From positions 70,954,934-71,018,933 of the forward strand of contig CM054143.1 in assembly GCA_028751875.1 (NCBI GenBank): a stretch of 64,000 bases of DNA, written 5' to 3'. Below, piece after piece: positions 28,101 through 41,100 of this stretch. Below the pieces are notes generated by a model, which was not told the DNA's origin, did not search any database, and worked only from the letters and a program-made list of their open reading frames with translations. The DNA comes from Rapana venosa. Its lineage: Eukaryota; Mollusca; Gastropoda; Neogastropoda; Muricidae. The translations under genes and the position numbers were made by a program. Position 1 is the stretch's first letter, and each line of letters begins with the position of its first letter.

Positions 28101-31100
28101 GTGTAGTGTACAGTGTGTATTGTGTAGTGTACAGTGTGTATTGTGTAGTGTACAGTGTGTATTGTGTAGTGTACAGTGTGTAGTGTACAGTGTGTATTGT
28201 GTAGTGTACAGTGTGTATTGTGTAGTGTACAGTGTGTATTGTGTAGTGTACATTGTGTAGTGTATTGTGTAGTGTACAGTGTGTATTGTGTAGTGTACAG
28301 TGTGTATTGTGTAGTGTACAGTGTGTATTGTGTAGTGTACAGTGTGTATTGTGTAGTGTACAGTGTGTATTGTGTAGTGTACAGTGTGTATTGTGTAGTG
28401 TACAGTGTGTATTGTGTAGTGTACAGTGTGTAGTGTACAGTGTGTATTGTGTAGTGTACAGTGTGTATGTGTAGTGTACATGTGTGTGTACAGTGTGTAT
28501 TGTGTAGTGTACAGTGTGTATTGTGTAGTGTACAGTGTGTATTGTGTAGTGTACAGTGTGTATTGTGTAGTGTACAGTGTGTAGTGTACAGTGTGTATTG
28601 TGTAGTGTACAGTGTGTATTGTGTAGTGTACAGTGTGTATTGTGTAGTGTACAGTGTGTAGTGTACAGTGTGTATTGTGTAGTGTACAGTGTGTAGTGTA
28701 CAGTGTGTATTGTGTAGTGTACAGTGTGTATTGTGTAGTGTACAGTGTGTATTGTGTAGTGTACAGTATGTATTGTGTAGTGTACAGTGTGTAGTGTACA
28801 GTGTGTATTGTGTAGTGTACAGTGTGTATTGTGTAGTGTACAGTGTGTATTGTGTAGTGTACAGTATGTATTGTGTAGTGTACAGTGTGTAGTGTATTGT
28901 GTAGTGTACAGTGTGTAGTGTATTGTGTAGTGTACAGTGTGTATTGTGTAGTGTACAGTGTGTAGTGTACAGTGTGTAGTGTACAGTGTGTATTGTGTAG
29001 TGTACAGTGTGTATTGTGTAGTGTACAGTGTGTATTGTGTAGTGTACAGTGTGTAGTGTACAGTGTGTATTGTGTAGTGTACAGTGTGTAGTGTACAGTG
29101 TGTATTGTGTAGTGTACAGTGTGTATTGTGTAGTGTACAGTGTGTAGTGTACAGTGTGTAGTGTACAGTGTGTAGTGTACAGTGTGTATTGTGTAGTGTA
29201 CAGTGTGTATGTGTAGTGTACAGTGTGTATTGTGTAGTGTACAGTGTGTATTGTGTAGTGTACAGTGTGTATGTCAGTATGTATGTGTAGTGTACAGTGT
29301 GTATTGTGTAGTGTACAGTGTGTATTGTGTAGTGTACAGTGTTAGTGTACAGTGTGTATTGTGTAGTGTACAGTGTGTAGTGTACGTGTGTATTGTGTAG
29401 TGTACAGTGTGTATGTGTAGTGTACAGTGTGTATTGTGTAGTGTACAGTGTGTATTGTGTAGTGTACAGTGTGTATTGTGTAGTGTACAGTGTGTATTGT
29501 GTAGTGTACAGTGTGTATTGTGTAGTGTACAGTGTGTATTGTGTAGTGTACAGTGTGTATTGTGTAGTGTCAGTTGACTGCTCTACTCATCTGACCCTAT
29601 CCATCCTGTGCTGTGCTGTGTTTCGGTGTGTTGTTTATTTTATTTTATTCTTTTATATTGAGGATAATGGAATAAGCAGTCGTTTGCTTTTTTACATCCA
29701 GTCCCTGTGTGTATACAGTTTTGTCAATTGTTATCTGTTCCCACTGGCACACAATGGCCTACTCTTACAAAAAACGCAACAGGATTTAACGTGTGCGCAA
29801 GATGTTCTGCATGCGTTCGCACACGGGGCCTCAGTTTATAGTCTCATCCGAAGGACTTTTGGGGAGAGTGGAGTCTGCACTGATGTTAACTCCAGGAGAA
29901 AATATCCCCTTGAACGGGACTCGAACCCGGGTCGTCAGATTGCGAGCGCAATGTTCTGACCACTAGGCTATCCCGTCTCCCTTGTGTTGTGCTGTGTTGT
30001 GTTGTGTTATTCTGTATTGTGCTGTGTTGTGCTATATTGTGTTATGCTGTGTTGTGTTGTGTTATGCTGTGTTGTGTTGTGTTATGCTGTATTGTATTGT
30101 GTTATGCTGTGTTGTGTTATGCTGTATTGTGTTGTGTTATGCTGTGTTGTGTTGTATTGTGTTATGCTGTATTGTGTTATGCTGTATTGTGTTGTATTGT
30201 GTTGTGTTATGCTGTATTGTGTTGTGTTATTCTGTATTGTGTTATTCTGTATTGTGTTGTTCTGTATTGTGTTGTGTTATGCTGTGTTGTGTTATGCTGT
30301 ATTGTGTTGTATTGTGTTATGCTGTATTGTGTTATGCTGTATTGTGTTATGCTGTGTTGTATTGTGTTGTGTTATGCTGTATTGTGTTGTATTGTGTTAT
30401 GCTGTATTGTGTTATGCTGTATTGTGTTGTATTGTGTTATGCTGTATTGTGTTATGCTGTGTTGTATTGTATTGTGTTATGCTGTACTGTATTGTGTTGT
30501 GTTATGCTGTATTGTACTGTACTGTGTTATGCTGTATTGTGTTATTCTGTGTTATGTTGTGTTGTGTTATGCTGTATTGTACTGTATTGTGTTATGCTGT
30601 ATTGTGTTATTCTGTGTTATGTTGTGTTGTGTTATTGTGTGGCAGGCTGGCGGACATGGGTCACAGGGTGGTGGGGGTGGAGGTGGCACAACTCGCCGTT
30701 GAGGAATTCTTTCAGGAGCAGAGCACTCCTTTCACCTCGGAACCTGCTCCCGCCGTTGAGGGAACTCTCTTCCAGGTGACGGTGTGCTCTGCACCTGTGT
30801 GTGTGTGTCCCTTGTTTGTAGCTGTGTGCTCTGCACCTGTGTGTGTGTGTCCCTTGTTTATAGTTGTGTGCTCTGCACCTGTGTGTGTGTGTCCCTTGTT
30901 TATAGTTGTGTGCTCTGCACCTGTGTGTGTGTGTGTGTGTTCCTTGTTTGTAGCTGTGTGCTCTGCACCTGTGTGTGTGTGTGTGTTCCTTGTTTGTAGC
31001 TGTGTGCTCTGCACCTGTGTGTGTGTGTCCCTTGTTTGTAGTTTTTTGCTCTGCACCTGTGTGTGTGTGTGTGTGTCCCTTGTTTATAGCTGTGTGCTCT

Positions 31101-31815
31101 GCACCTGTGTGTGTGTGTCCCTTGTTTATAGCTGTGTGCTCTGCACCTGTGTGTGTCCTTGTTTGTAGTTGTGTGCTCCGCACCTGTGTGTGTGTGTGTG
31201 TGTCCCTTGTTTATAGTTGTGTGCTCTGCACCTGTGTGTGTGTGTGTGTGTCCCTTGTTTATAGTTGTGTGCTCTGCACCTGTGTGTGTGTGTGTCCCTT
31301 GTTTATAGTTGTGTGCTCTGCACCTGTGTGTGTGTGTCCCTTGTTTATAGTTGTGTGCTCTGCACCTGTGTGTGTGTGTGTGTGTGTCCCTTGTTTATAG
31401 TTGTGTGCTCTGCACCTGTGTGTGTGTGTGTGTGTCCCTTGTTTATAGCTGTGTGCTCTGCACCTGTGTGTGTGTGTGTCCCTTGTTTATATAGTTGTGT
31501 GCTCTGCACCTGTGTGTGTGTGTGTGTGTCCCTTGTTTATAGTTGTGTGCTCTGCACCTGTGTGTGTGTGTGTGTGTCCCTTGTTTATAGTTGTGTGCTC
31601 TGCACCTGTGTGTGTGTGTCCCTTGTTTATAGTTGTGTGCTCTGCACCTGTGTGTGTGTGTCCCTTGTTTATAGTTGTGTGCTCTGCACCTGTGTGTGTG
31701 TGTCCCTTGTTTATAGTTGTGTGCTCTGCACCTGTGTGTGTGTGTGTGTCCCTTGTTTATAGCTGTGTGCTCTGCACCTGTGTGTGTGTGTGTGTCCCTT
31801 GTTTATAGTTGTGTG

Positions 31816-31849
<34 letters not shown>

Positions 31850-34800
31850 CCCTTGTTTATAGTTGTGTGCTCTGCACGTGTGTGTGTGTGTGTCCCTTGT
31901 TTATATAGTTGTGTGCAGTAAGGGTGTGGGCTCTGTTTCTGTCGTCTGTGTGTGTGTGAGTGTGTGTGTGTGTGTACTGTGTGTTTATTTTTTTGTTTAT
32001 TTTGTAAAAAATCTTTTACTTTGTTCTTTTATTTCTAGGATAATGGAATAAGCACTCGTGTGTTTGTTGTTTTTGTTTACATCCAGTCCCCGTTCGTATG
32101 CCATTTTTTCGTAAATTTTGTCGTCTGTTCTCACCAGCACACAATGGCCTACTCTTCCGAATAGCGGAATGGGTTTTAACGTGTGCTGTTGATGTTGTCT
32201 TGGGTTTTTAAAAATTTATTTATTTATTCTTTTATTGTGAGAATAATGGAATAAGCACTCATGTGTGTTTTTTTACATCCAGTCTTCGTGTGTATGCAGT
32301 TTTGAACATTTTGTAATTCATTTCCACTGGCACACAATGGCCTACTCTTCTGAAAAGCAGAACAGTTATTGTGTGCACAAGATGTTCTGCGTGTGTTCGC
32401 ACATGGGACCTCAGTTTATAGTCTTATCTGAAGGGGGGGGGTTAGAATCAGTACTGATCTTAACTCCAGGGGAAAAAATCCTCTTGGAATGAGATTCGAA
32501 CCCGGGTCAGCAGATCATGAATGCAATGCGTAATGCTCTATCAAGCCAGACTATCCCACACCCCTCTGTGTGCGTGCGTGCGTGCATGTGTGACTAAACG
32601 TTGTGAACTGATCATCTGCTGTGGCGTAGTGGTTAGCATGTTGAAGTCAAGCAGTCTTAACCACTCTGCCTCAGCATCTGTCTAATTTTCCCTCTGGTTC
32701 TAGGGGGACTCTGTCTTCTTCTTTGCGTTGCCTGGGAACATCATTTAAGGCTATATTACATGGTGTCGTGTTTTGGTTGGAGCGCCTGACGGCCCGACAC
32801 CTCTGATTTCAGCTCCTTTGGCGCATGACAGGGTTTCCTCCTGGGTGTTCTTCGAGTTTTCCTTCTCCATGCATGGGTTTGAAATCCGAGTTTTCCGCTC
32901 TCCTAGGTGGATTTTGTCAGCAAAACGGGCTCCACCTACCCTACCTGGTTATCCCGCCAGGCGCTCGGTCTTCCCACAGCAGGTCTTTGCGAAAACAGGG
33001 GACACCAACGAGTAGGTGCCTGCTGTGGAAAGTTGCGATAGGAGAGGCTATGCAGCACCCTTCTGAAGGGTACCCCTCTTGCCTGGCAAGCCAAACAAGA
33101 GGTTGCAGCTTCACTATCCCCGGGAAGCAGAGGTGTAGAGCGGATGCTCAGAACTGCACATGCTTCCCTTCACAGGCGGCACATCCAGCACCAGACCCTG
33201 TGGTCCCCCAGGGGACTCTGTGATGGTTCTTCAGTTTTCTTGATGGCGAGAATAACGTCAACACGGCATCAAAATTATTTTTCTGATTTATTTATGTAAC
33301 CAGAATCCCTCCCCCAAAATTTGTTTTTCCTACTTCTTCGTGAGAATGGAGATTCTTAGAATGTGGACCTGTCTGAGTGAGTTCTTTTCATGTCCATGTG
33401 TGTTTCTTTAACGTGTGTTGCGTGAATGAGTCTGTGTGTACTGATTTTTGTTGTTGGTGTTTGTTTTTTTTGCAGAGTGAAGACAAGAAGATACAAATTT
33501 ACTGCTGTGATTTCTTCAAGATTTCTCCGTAAGTGTTCACAGAGGTTTCAGTGGTACGGCTCTTGTGAAAAAGTGTGTGGTGGGATGGGATAGGGTGTGT
33601 TTGTGTGTGTGTGTGTGGTTTTTAAATTTTTTAAATTTATTTTATTCTTTTATTTCGAGGATAACTGAATAAGCACTGATGTGATTTTTTTCATCCAGTC
33701 CCTGTGTGTATGCAGTTTTGTCATCCGTTCCCACCGGTACACAATGGTCTGCTCTTCCGGAAAAACGGAACAGGATTTAACGTGTGCGCAAGATGTTCTG
33801 CATGCGTTTGCACATGGGAACTCGGTTTATCGTCTCATCCAAAAGACTTTTAGGGAGAGTGGAGTCGGCACTGGTGTTAACTCCAGAGGAAAAATCCTCT
33901 TGAATGAGATTCGAACCTGGGTTAGCAGATCACGAATACATCACTCTAACCACCAGGCTATCTTGTCCGCCCCCCTGTTGTTGTTGTTGTCTTCAATTTT
34001 ACGTCTGTTCACTCTCAGTGATATTAGACGAGAAAGAAAAATATATATATACAAGGGGTGTATGAGTATTGAGGTGGTTGTAGAGGCCCTACTGGAAAAT
34101 GCGAGGGGGAAAAGTAGTCTAATCATGAAAAGAAACCGTGCAAAGCGAAAGATACAATAAAAATTATTTTTAAAAAAACATCACCGAAACAAAAAACATA
34201 AAAAGTGATTAACGTTAATGAAACTATAACAAATGTCCTATAGGACTATGCCAGAGACCTTTTGCAATATCAAATGCCAAATTCAAATTATTGAATATGC
34301 TTCTAAGGGAGTTTTCAGAAAATTGAGGTAAAAAAGCTTTCGTATTCTTACATTCAAATATTATATGAGTATTAGAAATATTCTCACCACATAGACATTT
34401 ACTGTTTCTACTGAATTTGGTTATGAATGCATTAAGTTTTATTCTATAAAACAAACTATTCACTCTGTGGAGATATTTGAGCAAGCCTTAGACTGGCTCA
34501 CGACTCTCGCTTTATCAGTTTTGATGACAGATCTGTTTAGAAATCTCTCCCTGTGTGCGTGCATGTGTGTGTGAACAGGGAGTTAACATTTTCACTTTTC
34601 CGTCATCTGTATTTGTTGAAGTAGTGTAACAGCTGTAGTAAAACGTAAAGTATATAACAGAACAAAACGTCTGTTTCAGGGATTGCACAAATTTATTACT
34701 TACACAGTATGGTTAACTGTTACAGTTGAACATTATCAACATCCACCACTAGGAGATATAACAATTAACAAAACATTTCTGTTATGTTTAAACACCAACC

Positions 34801-34966
34801 TCAGGAAATTGTTGTAATGAAAAATTAATATGTATTACTCAAGTCAGGTTTTACTGCGCAGTTTCATTCACATGTGTGTGTGGACCTTTCCCCATAAAAC
34901 CATGTGTGTCACATTTCAGCGGTGTTCAGCAGTGTCTGCATCTGATACAGGGTCCAGAGGGGTCAG

Positions 34967-35006
<40 letters not shown>

Positions 35007-38000
35007 ACACACACACACATGCCATGTACACACACACACACACCTGCACACACACACACACACATGTACATTTAAATGGCAATAAAATATTCTGAATCAC
35101 ACACACACACACACCTGCACACACATGTACTTACATTCACACACACACTCACACTCTGTCTCTTGCATAAAAGGTAACGGTAAAGGTGTCCCATAACCTA
35201 TAAGGTCGTAGGGGAGCGAGGCGTCAGAGACCTCAGCTTCTCTAGGGCCAGCATATTGAGGGCGGCGCCCATCTCCTCTCCCTCGCTGCTTTACCTTCCC
35301 TGACCCTAAAAAGGGCAGGTACCCATTTACAGCTGGGTGAACTGGGGGAACTGTACTGAAGCCAAGGCGCGCAAACGGTCACCCATCCAACTGGTAACCA
35401 CGCTGGATGCTGCTTAACCTTGGCTGGGGGAAAAGCGAGTGCTCTGACCACTGAGCTATCCTGTCCCCGTCCGTCTCTTGCATACATATTCTAAAACTCA
35501 TCAATCATCATGGAAGAGAAGGCCAATCACGGCCAGAAGTATGGATGATAAAAAAAACCACTCACCCCTGAAGTCATAATATGGCTACCATAATGGGGGA
35601 GGGGGGGGGGGGGGGGGTAGATGGTCGCATACACAAAAATCTCATCATTCATTACTGAACCTCGAAGCTTTAGCTGAGGAACAAACAAAAAAATTATTAT
35701 TTTTAAAGTACCTGGCATCCTCTCTAGGCTTCATTTGAACATTACGATCATGCCACCAGCTGAGTGTAGTACTGCAAAATTAAGTGAAAGTAAAGTTGTG
35801 TTTTTGTTGGGGGTTTTAAGGGAAGTAGGGAGGCACCGTGGTCGAGTGGTTTAGGCGGTCAACTCGTGATCCAGAGGTCGCGGGTTCGATCCCCGCTCGG
35901 CTCAGTGTTGTGTCCTTGGGAAAGACACTTTACTCCTATTTTCCTCACTCCACCCAGGTGTACAAGTGGGTACCAGCTCTGCTGGGGAAGTATCTGGCGA
36001 CAGACTAGCGTCCTGTCACAGGGGTGGTGAAAAACCATCAGTTCGCTTAACGCTACAGAAACCGGGATAAGCTCCGGCTCTATGGGCCTTCTGGCTCGAA
36101 AGAACATACTTTTTTTAAGGGAAGTATGTTATAACAGGGGACGGGATAGCTCAGTGGTCAGAACTCTCGCTTTCCCCCAGCCAAGGTTAAGCAGCATCCA
36201 GCGTGGTTACCACTTGGATGGGTGACAGTGTGCGCGCCTTGGCTTCAGTACAGTCCTCCCAGTTCACCCAGCTGTAAATGGGTACCTGTCCCTCTTTAGG
36301 GTCAGGGAAGGTAAAGCAGCGAGGGAGAGGAGATGGGCGCCACCCTCAATATGCTGGCCCCTAGAAAAGTGAGGTCTCTGATGCCTCGCTCCTCTATGAC
36401 ATTAGTTATGGGACACCTTTACCTTTACCTATGTTATAACAGCGGTGGTTTGGGTTTTTCTTTTTTTCAGAGAGGTTGTGGGTTATATGGACGCGGTATG
36501 GGACCGAGGTTCCATGGTGGCCATAAATGTGTCTGACAGGACCAGGTGTGTGTTCCATGTGTGCGGTATGAGTGTGTCTGACAGGACCAGGTGTGTGTTC
36601 CATGTGTGCGGTATGAGTGTGTCTGACAGGACCAGGTGTGTGTTCCGTGTGTGCGGTATGAGTGTGTCTGACAGGACCAGGTGTGTGTTCCGTGTGTGCG
36701 GTATGAGTGTGTCTGACAGGACCAGGTGTGTGTTCCATGTGTGCGGTATGAATGTGTCTGACAGGACCAGGTGTGTGTTCCATGTGTGCGGTATGAATGT
36801 GTCTGACAGGACCAGGTGTGTGTTCCATGTGTGCGGTATGAGTGTGTCTGACAGGACCAGGTGTGTGTTCCATGTGTGCGGTATGAGTGTGTCTGACAGG
36901 ACCAGGTGTGTGTTCCATGTGTGCGGTATAAGCTACGATCCTGCCTGTCAGACTGTGAGAACAAGGGTTGGAGCGCATGTGTGTGTGTGTGGTTTATGTG
37001 CATTGTGTGGTTTATGTGCATTGTTTGTCATGTGTGTGTGTGTGTGTGTTGGTGTGGGAGAAGTGGATGTGTGTGTTGGGGGGGGGAGGTATGTGTTGTG
37101 TGTGTGTCGAGTTGGCTGTGTGTATTTTGTAAGTATGTCAGTATGTGAATGAATGAGTGTGGTGTGTGTGTGTGTGCGAGAGAGAGAGTATGTATGATAG
37201 GGGTTTAGATTAGGTCTTGATAACATTCAATGTTACTAGAGAACAAGAACTAAAGTATAGGTAAGTTTCTCTGCGTGTGCGTGCATTAAAGGAAGAAAAC
37301 GCCTCTGAATTCAAAATATGGCTGCCTACGATGGTGAGATATTTGAAAAAGTCACACATGCAAACTTCCCATCCAGTGTGAATTAACAGTCTCAGATTGA
37401 TAGCCAAAATGTGATGAGTGGGGCAGAAATGGAGAGTTCTTCTGAATCCACCTGCATTAGTAAGAGTGCTCATGCTAGGGAACGCCCAACCACACCAGCA
37501 GAATGCAGGCCAGTTTTTCAGGCACATGGCAAAAGTCTGTAGCTAGTACCAATAGACTTGCGCTGGTTTGGGCACGTTCAACAGAAAGCAGACCACCGCA
37601 TCATAAAAAGAGCAATGAACTTCGTAGTGGATGGAAAGAGACCAAAGGGAAGACCTAGCAAAACCTGGGCTACCTGTATTGCAGATGATATTAGAGAAAG
37701 GGGCATAAATAAGGAGGAGGCTCAAAACAGAGAGAGATGGAGAAGGCTCATCAATGTCAAACCTCCCCTGGGAGAAACATGACAAAAAGGAAGAAGAAGA
37801 AGCGAAAGTATCATTCTGTGGTACAGATTGAGTGAAAACCAAAACCAACAGCAATGACAGTTTCTGATACTGTGATGATTATGTTCAGTGTTGATGTAGT
37901 ATGAAATTAGAAGTACGATTGTCTGCAAAGTCATCCACATCAAACTGTTCTTTTTTTAAAAAAAAAACATTTTCATTCAATTCTATCATGTTACACATTG

Positions 38001-38143
38001 TTAAATATCATGACATACACAAAGTGTTATTCTTGCTTTGTTCAGCTATAATTAACGTTGAAAAGGGGTGTTTCAGTCTCCATAAGGGTTGAGTGATTGT
38101 TCCAAATTGATGCCGCTGTGTGTGTGGTTGCGTGCGTGTGCAC

Positions 38144-38177
<34 letters not shown>

Positions 38178-41100
38178 ATGTGTGTGTGTGTGGGATGTGT
38201 GTGTGCGCGCTGTGTTGTGGTGCGTGTGTGTGTGCACGCGCATGTGTGTGTGTGTGTGTGTGCGTGCGTGCGGCGTGCGTGTGGGCGTGTGTGTGTGGCG
38301 CGTGTGTGTGTGTGCGCGTTGTGTGTGTGTGTGTGCATGCATGGTGTGTGTGCTAATTGAAAGCCTTCCTTTCCTAACAGCTGGTTTGGCTGATGTTGTG
38401 AAAATGACAAGTATCAAATTTCATATTGTGGGGTGAATAAGTATCAAGCATTCAACTGCAAGCTGTTTTTTTGACACCAGATAATTCACTGGGTGTGTGG
38501 CAGGTGTGAGATGAAACAACAGATGGTGGAAATTGAAAACACCGCTTTGACTCACTTTGTCTGCGTTATGTTATTGGGGTTGGGGGGGGGGAGGGGGTAT
38601 CCAGTCAATTAATGATTCCAAATTGGGAGTGGAAGGTAAAAAGGTCACCCAGTTGTATTCCCAAGCTTGAGTTCTGATGCTCTGATTTTGGGGTTGGCAG
38701 TGGTACTTTTATTTCTCAGTTTCCCTGAAGTCGAAATGCGGCTACCTAAGTTCATGGTGGGAAAAAACGGTCCTATGTATATGTGTGTGTAAAAATCTCA
38801 CCATTGGTGAACCTGGGAGCTCTAGCAGAGGAAGAAAGAAGGGGAAAAAAAACAACAACCCCACATCCCCATTGACAAAGATTGATTAGAAAAGAGACAC
38901 CCAAGTGTTTTTACAAGAGAGTGGTTTTTTTGGTGTAAAAATTACTGTTTGATTATGGATAAAGGCGACCTGTGAAAATAAAAATGTGAAATGTATTTCC
39001 AAACAGAGACTGAAAATGGATTGTGTTTTACGGTAGCTTACACCTCATTAGGTGTTTTGTTGTTTGTTTTTGTGTTGTTTTTGCTTTTGTCTTTTTTTTT
39101 GTTTGTTTGTGTGTGTGTGGTTTGGGGGGGGGGGGGGGGTCATTTCTTTAAAAGCTGTTTAATTTGTTTGTTTGGGTCTGCTTCTTATATGCTTACATGA
39201 TTGGATTTATTTATTTTGGGTTTTTAAATATTTGCACAGGTATGCAAAAGTGATGCAGTCGGTGATGTCTCCAAGCTGTAGATATCTGTTGGCAGCTTTG
39301 CAGTACGACGAAACCAAATATGGAGGTTGGTGGGCAGTTTTCTGACGCAGTTTAGAAAAAAAAAGAAAGAAACATGCGCAGTGTTCCTCAGCTAAAGTTC
39401 ACCAATGGTGAGATTTTTGCGTACGCCACCATTTTTGCCCCACCATTAGGGTAGCCACATTTCAACTGTGGGGATGATGTCTAAACATGACACCGGTGTG
39501 CTTGCGTTTTTTTAATTTTTTGTCATTCGTTCTTACTGGCACGCAGTGGCCTACTCTGCCTGCCAAAAGATGGAACAGATTTTAACTTGCGCGCAAACTG
39601 TTCTGCACATGTTGACACTCGGGGCCTGGGGTTAGAGTCTCATCCGAAGGACTTTTGGGGAGAGGAGATGGGTGTCGCCCTTAATATGCTGGCCCCTAGA
39701 GAAGTGAGGTCTCTGATGCCTCGCTGCCCTATAACCTTATTTTTTATACCAGTAAACTGACTCTGACCTCAACCTGTCTTTGAACAGCAGTGTCGAGCTG
39801 TAACTATTCAAGATAGGACATGGGAGTTGTAACTGGTCAAAAATTGTTTCAAGTTTGTTCTTTTTCTTGTCGCACCATAAACAAACTTGCATTACATGAA
39901 TATAAAGTCCGGGGAGAGCAGCATGAATTTCATGCAGAGAAATCTGCCGTGTCTTAAAGCGGTATGAAATAATGTTGTTGTTTTTTTTTAATTTAATTTT
40001 AATAAAATCAAAATTAACAGACCACTGATATTCATGCACCATTTGCATGGAAAGAAGCCAAGGTCACTGGAACTAAATTTGTCAATCTTCTAAATCTTTT
40101 AACTGATAATAGATAGAACTGAAATGATCAATCTTCTATAACTTTTAGCTAATAACAGAAAGAACTGAAATGATCAATCTTCTATAACTTTTCACTGATA
40201 ACAGATAGAACTGAAATTCTCAAGCTATAGCTTGTAACTGATAACAGATAGAACTGAAATTCTCAAGCTATAGCTTGTAACTGATAACAGATAGAACTAA
40301 AATTCTCAATCTTCTATAACCGATAACAAATAGAACTAAAATTCTCAATTTTCTGTAGCTTTTAACTGATAACAGATACGAGAATGCTGTTTCCATGGAC
40401 ATAGTTTCTACCTCAAGTTGTTTGAATTTACACAGAGAAATCTTCACAATAGTGACTTTTTGGTCACATGGAGTCCTTGTATAGCCTTACCTTGCTGCTC
40501 ATTGTAGAGCAATGTTGCTGAGTAAGTGTGGTGTAGTAAGTAAACAGTACTTATTTACTTATTTTCTTTTATTTCAAGGATAATGCAATAAGGACTCGTG
40601 CTATTTTACATCCAGTACCCATGGTACAGGAGGGTTTCATCTATCAGTTGTTACAGGTATGCACCGTTTTAGCAAGATTATAGCAGTCAAGTGTTACACT
40701 TGGAGGGTGCCGTTGATGCTTGCTTCGTACTCCCAGTTACCAGCTGTATCCGTCCATTTTTTAGGGCATGAGTAAGGTAAAGCGCAAGGGATGAATGGAC
40801 TGTCTCCATAATATGCTGCCCTAGAGATGTGAGGTCTCTGAGCCTGTCCCTACAACCTTATGTTATGGATACCTTGCTTTTTTACCCATGTGTTTTCATT
40901 TTAATGTGATTGCAGAGTTTTTTATCATTGTTTACCGGGATTGCCATTTTTCACATTTAGTATCAATGGCCTATTTCAGAAGGTGTGAGCACTTTATGTT
41001 GTTGCGAATGTGTTTGCGGGTTTTTCACACGAGACCTCGGTTTATAGTCTCATTGAAGAATGTGATGGGGGAGGTGGGGGGGGGGGATTTGTATTTATGG

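Noticed and set aside
24545..29575. Very long open frames such as a 424-residue minus-strand frame and VYCVVYS frames
   Set aside because: They are translations of the 7/21-bp satellite, open on both strands because the unit is divisible by three.
29982..31908. VLCCVVLCYAV and SAPVCVCPLF frames (up to 394 codons)
   Set aside because: Pentanucleotide and minisatellite arrays. The only coding part is TPMT exon 3 at 30646-30775.
36406..37021. Minus-strand frames reading HTAHMEHTPGPVR
   Set aside because: Reverse translation of the exon 5 45-bp array.
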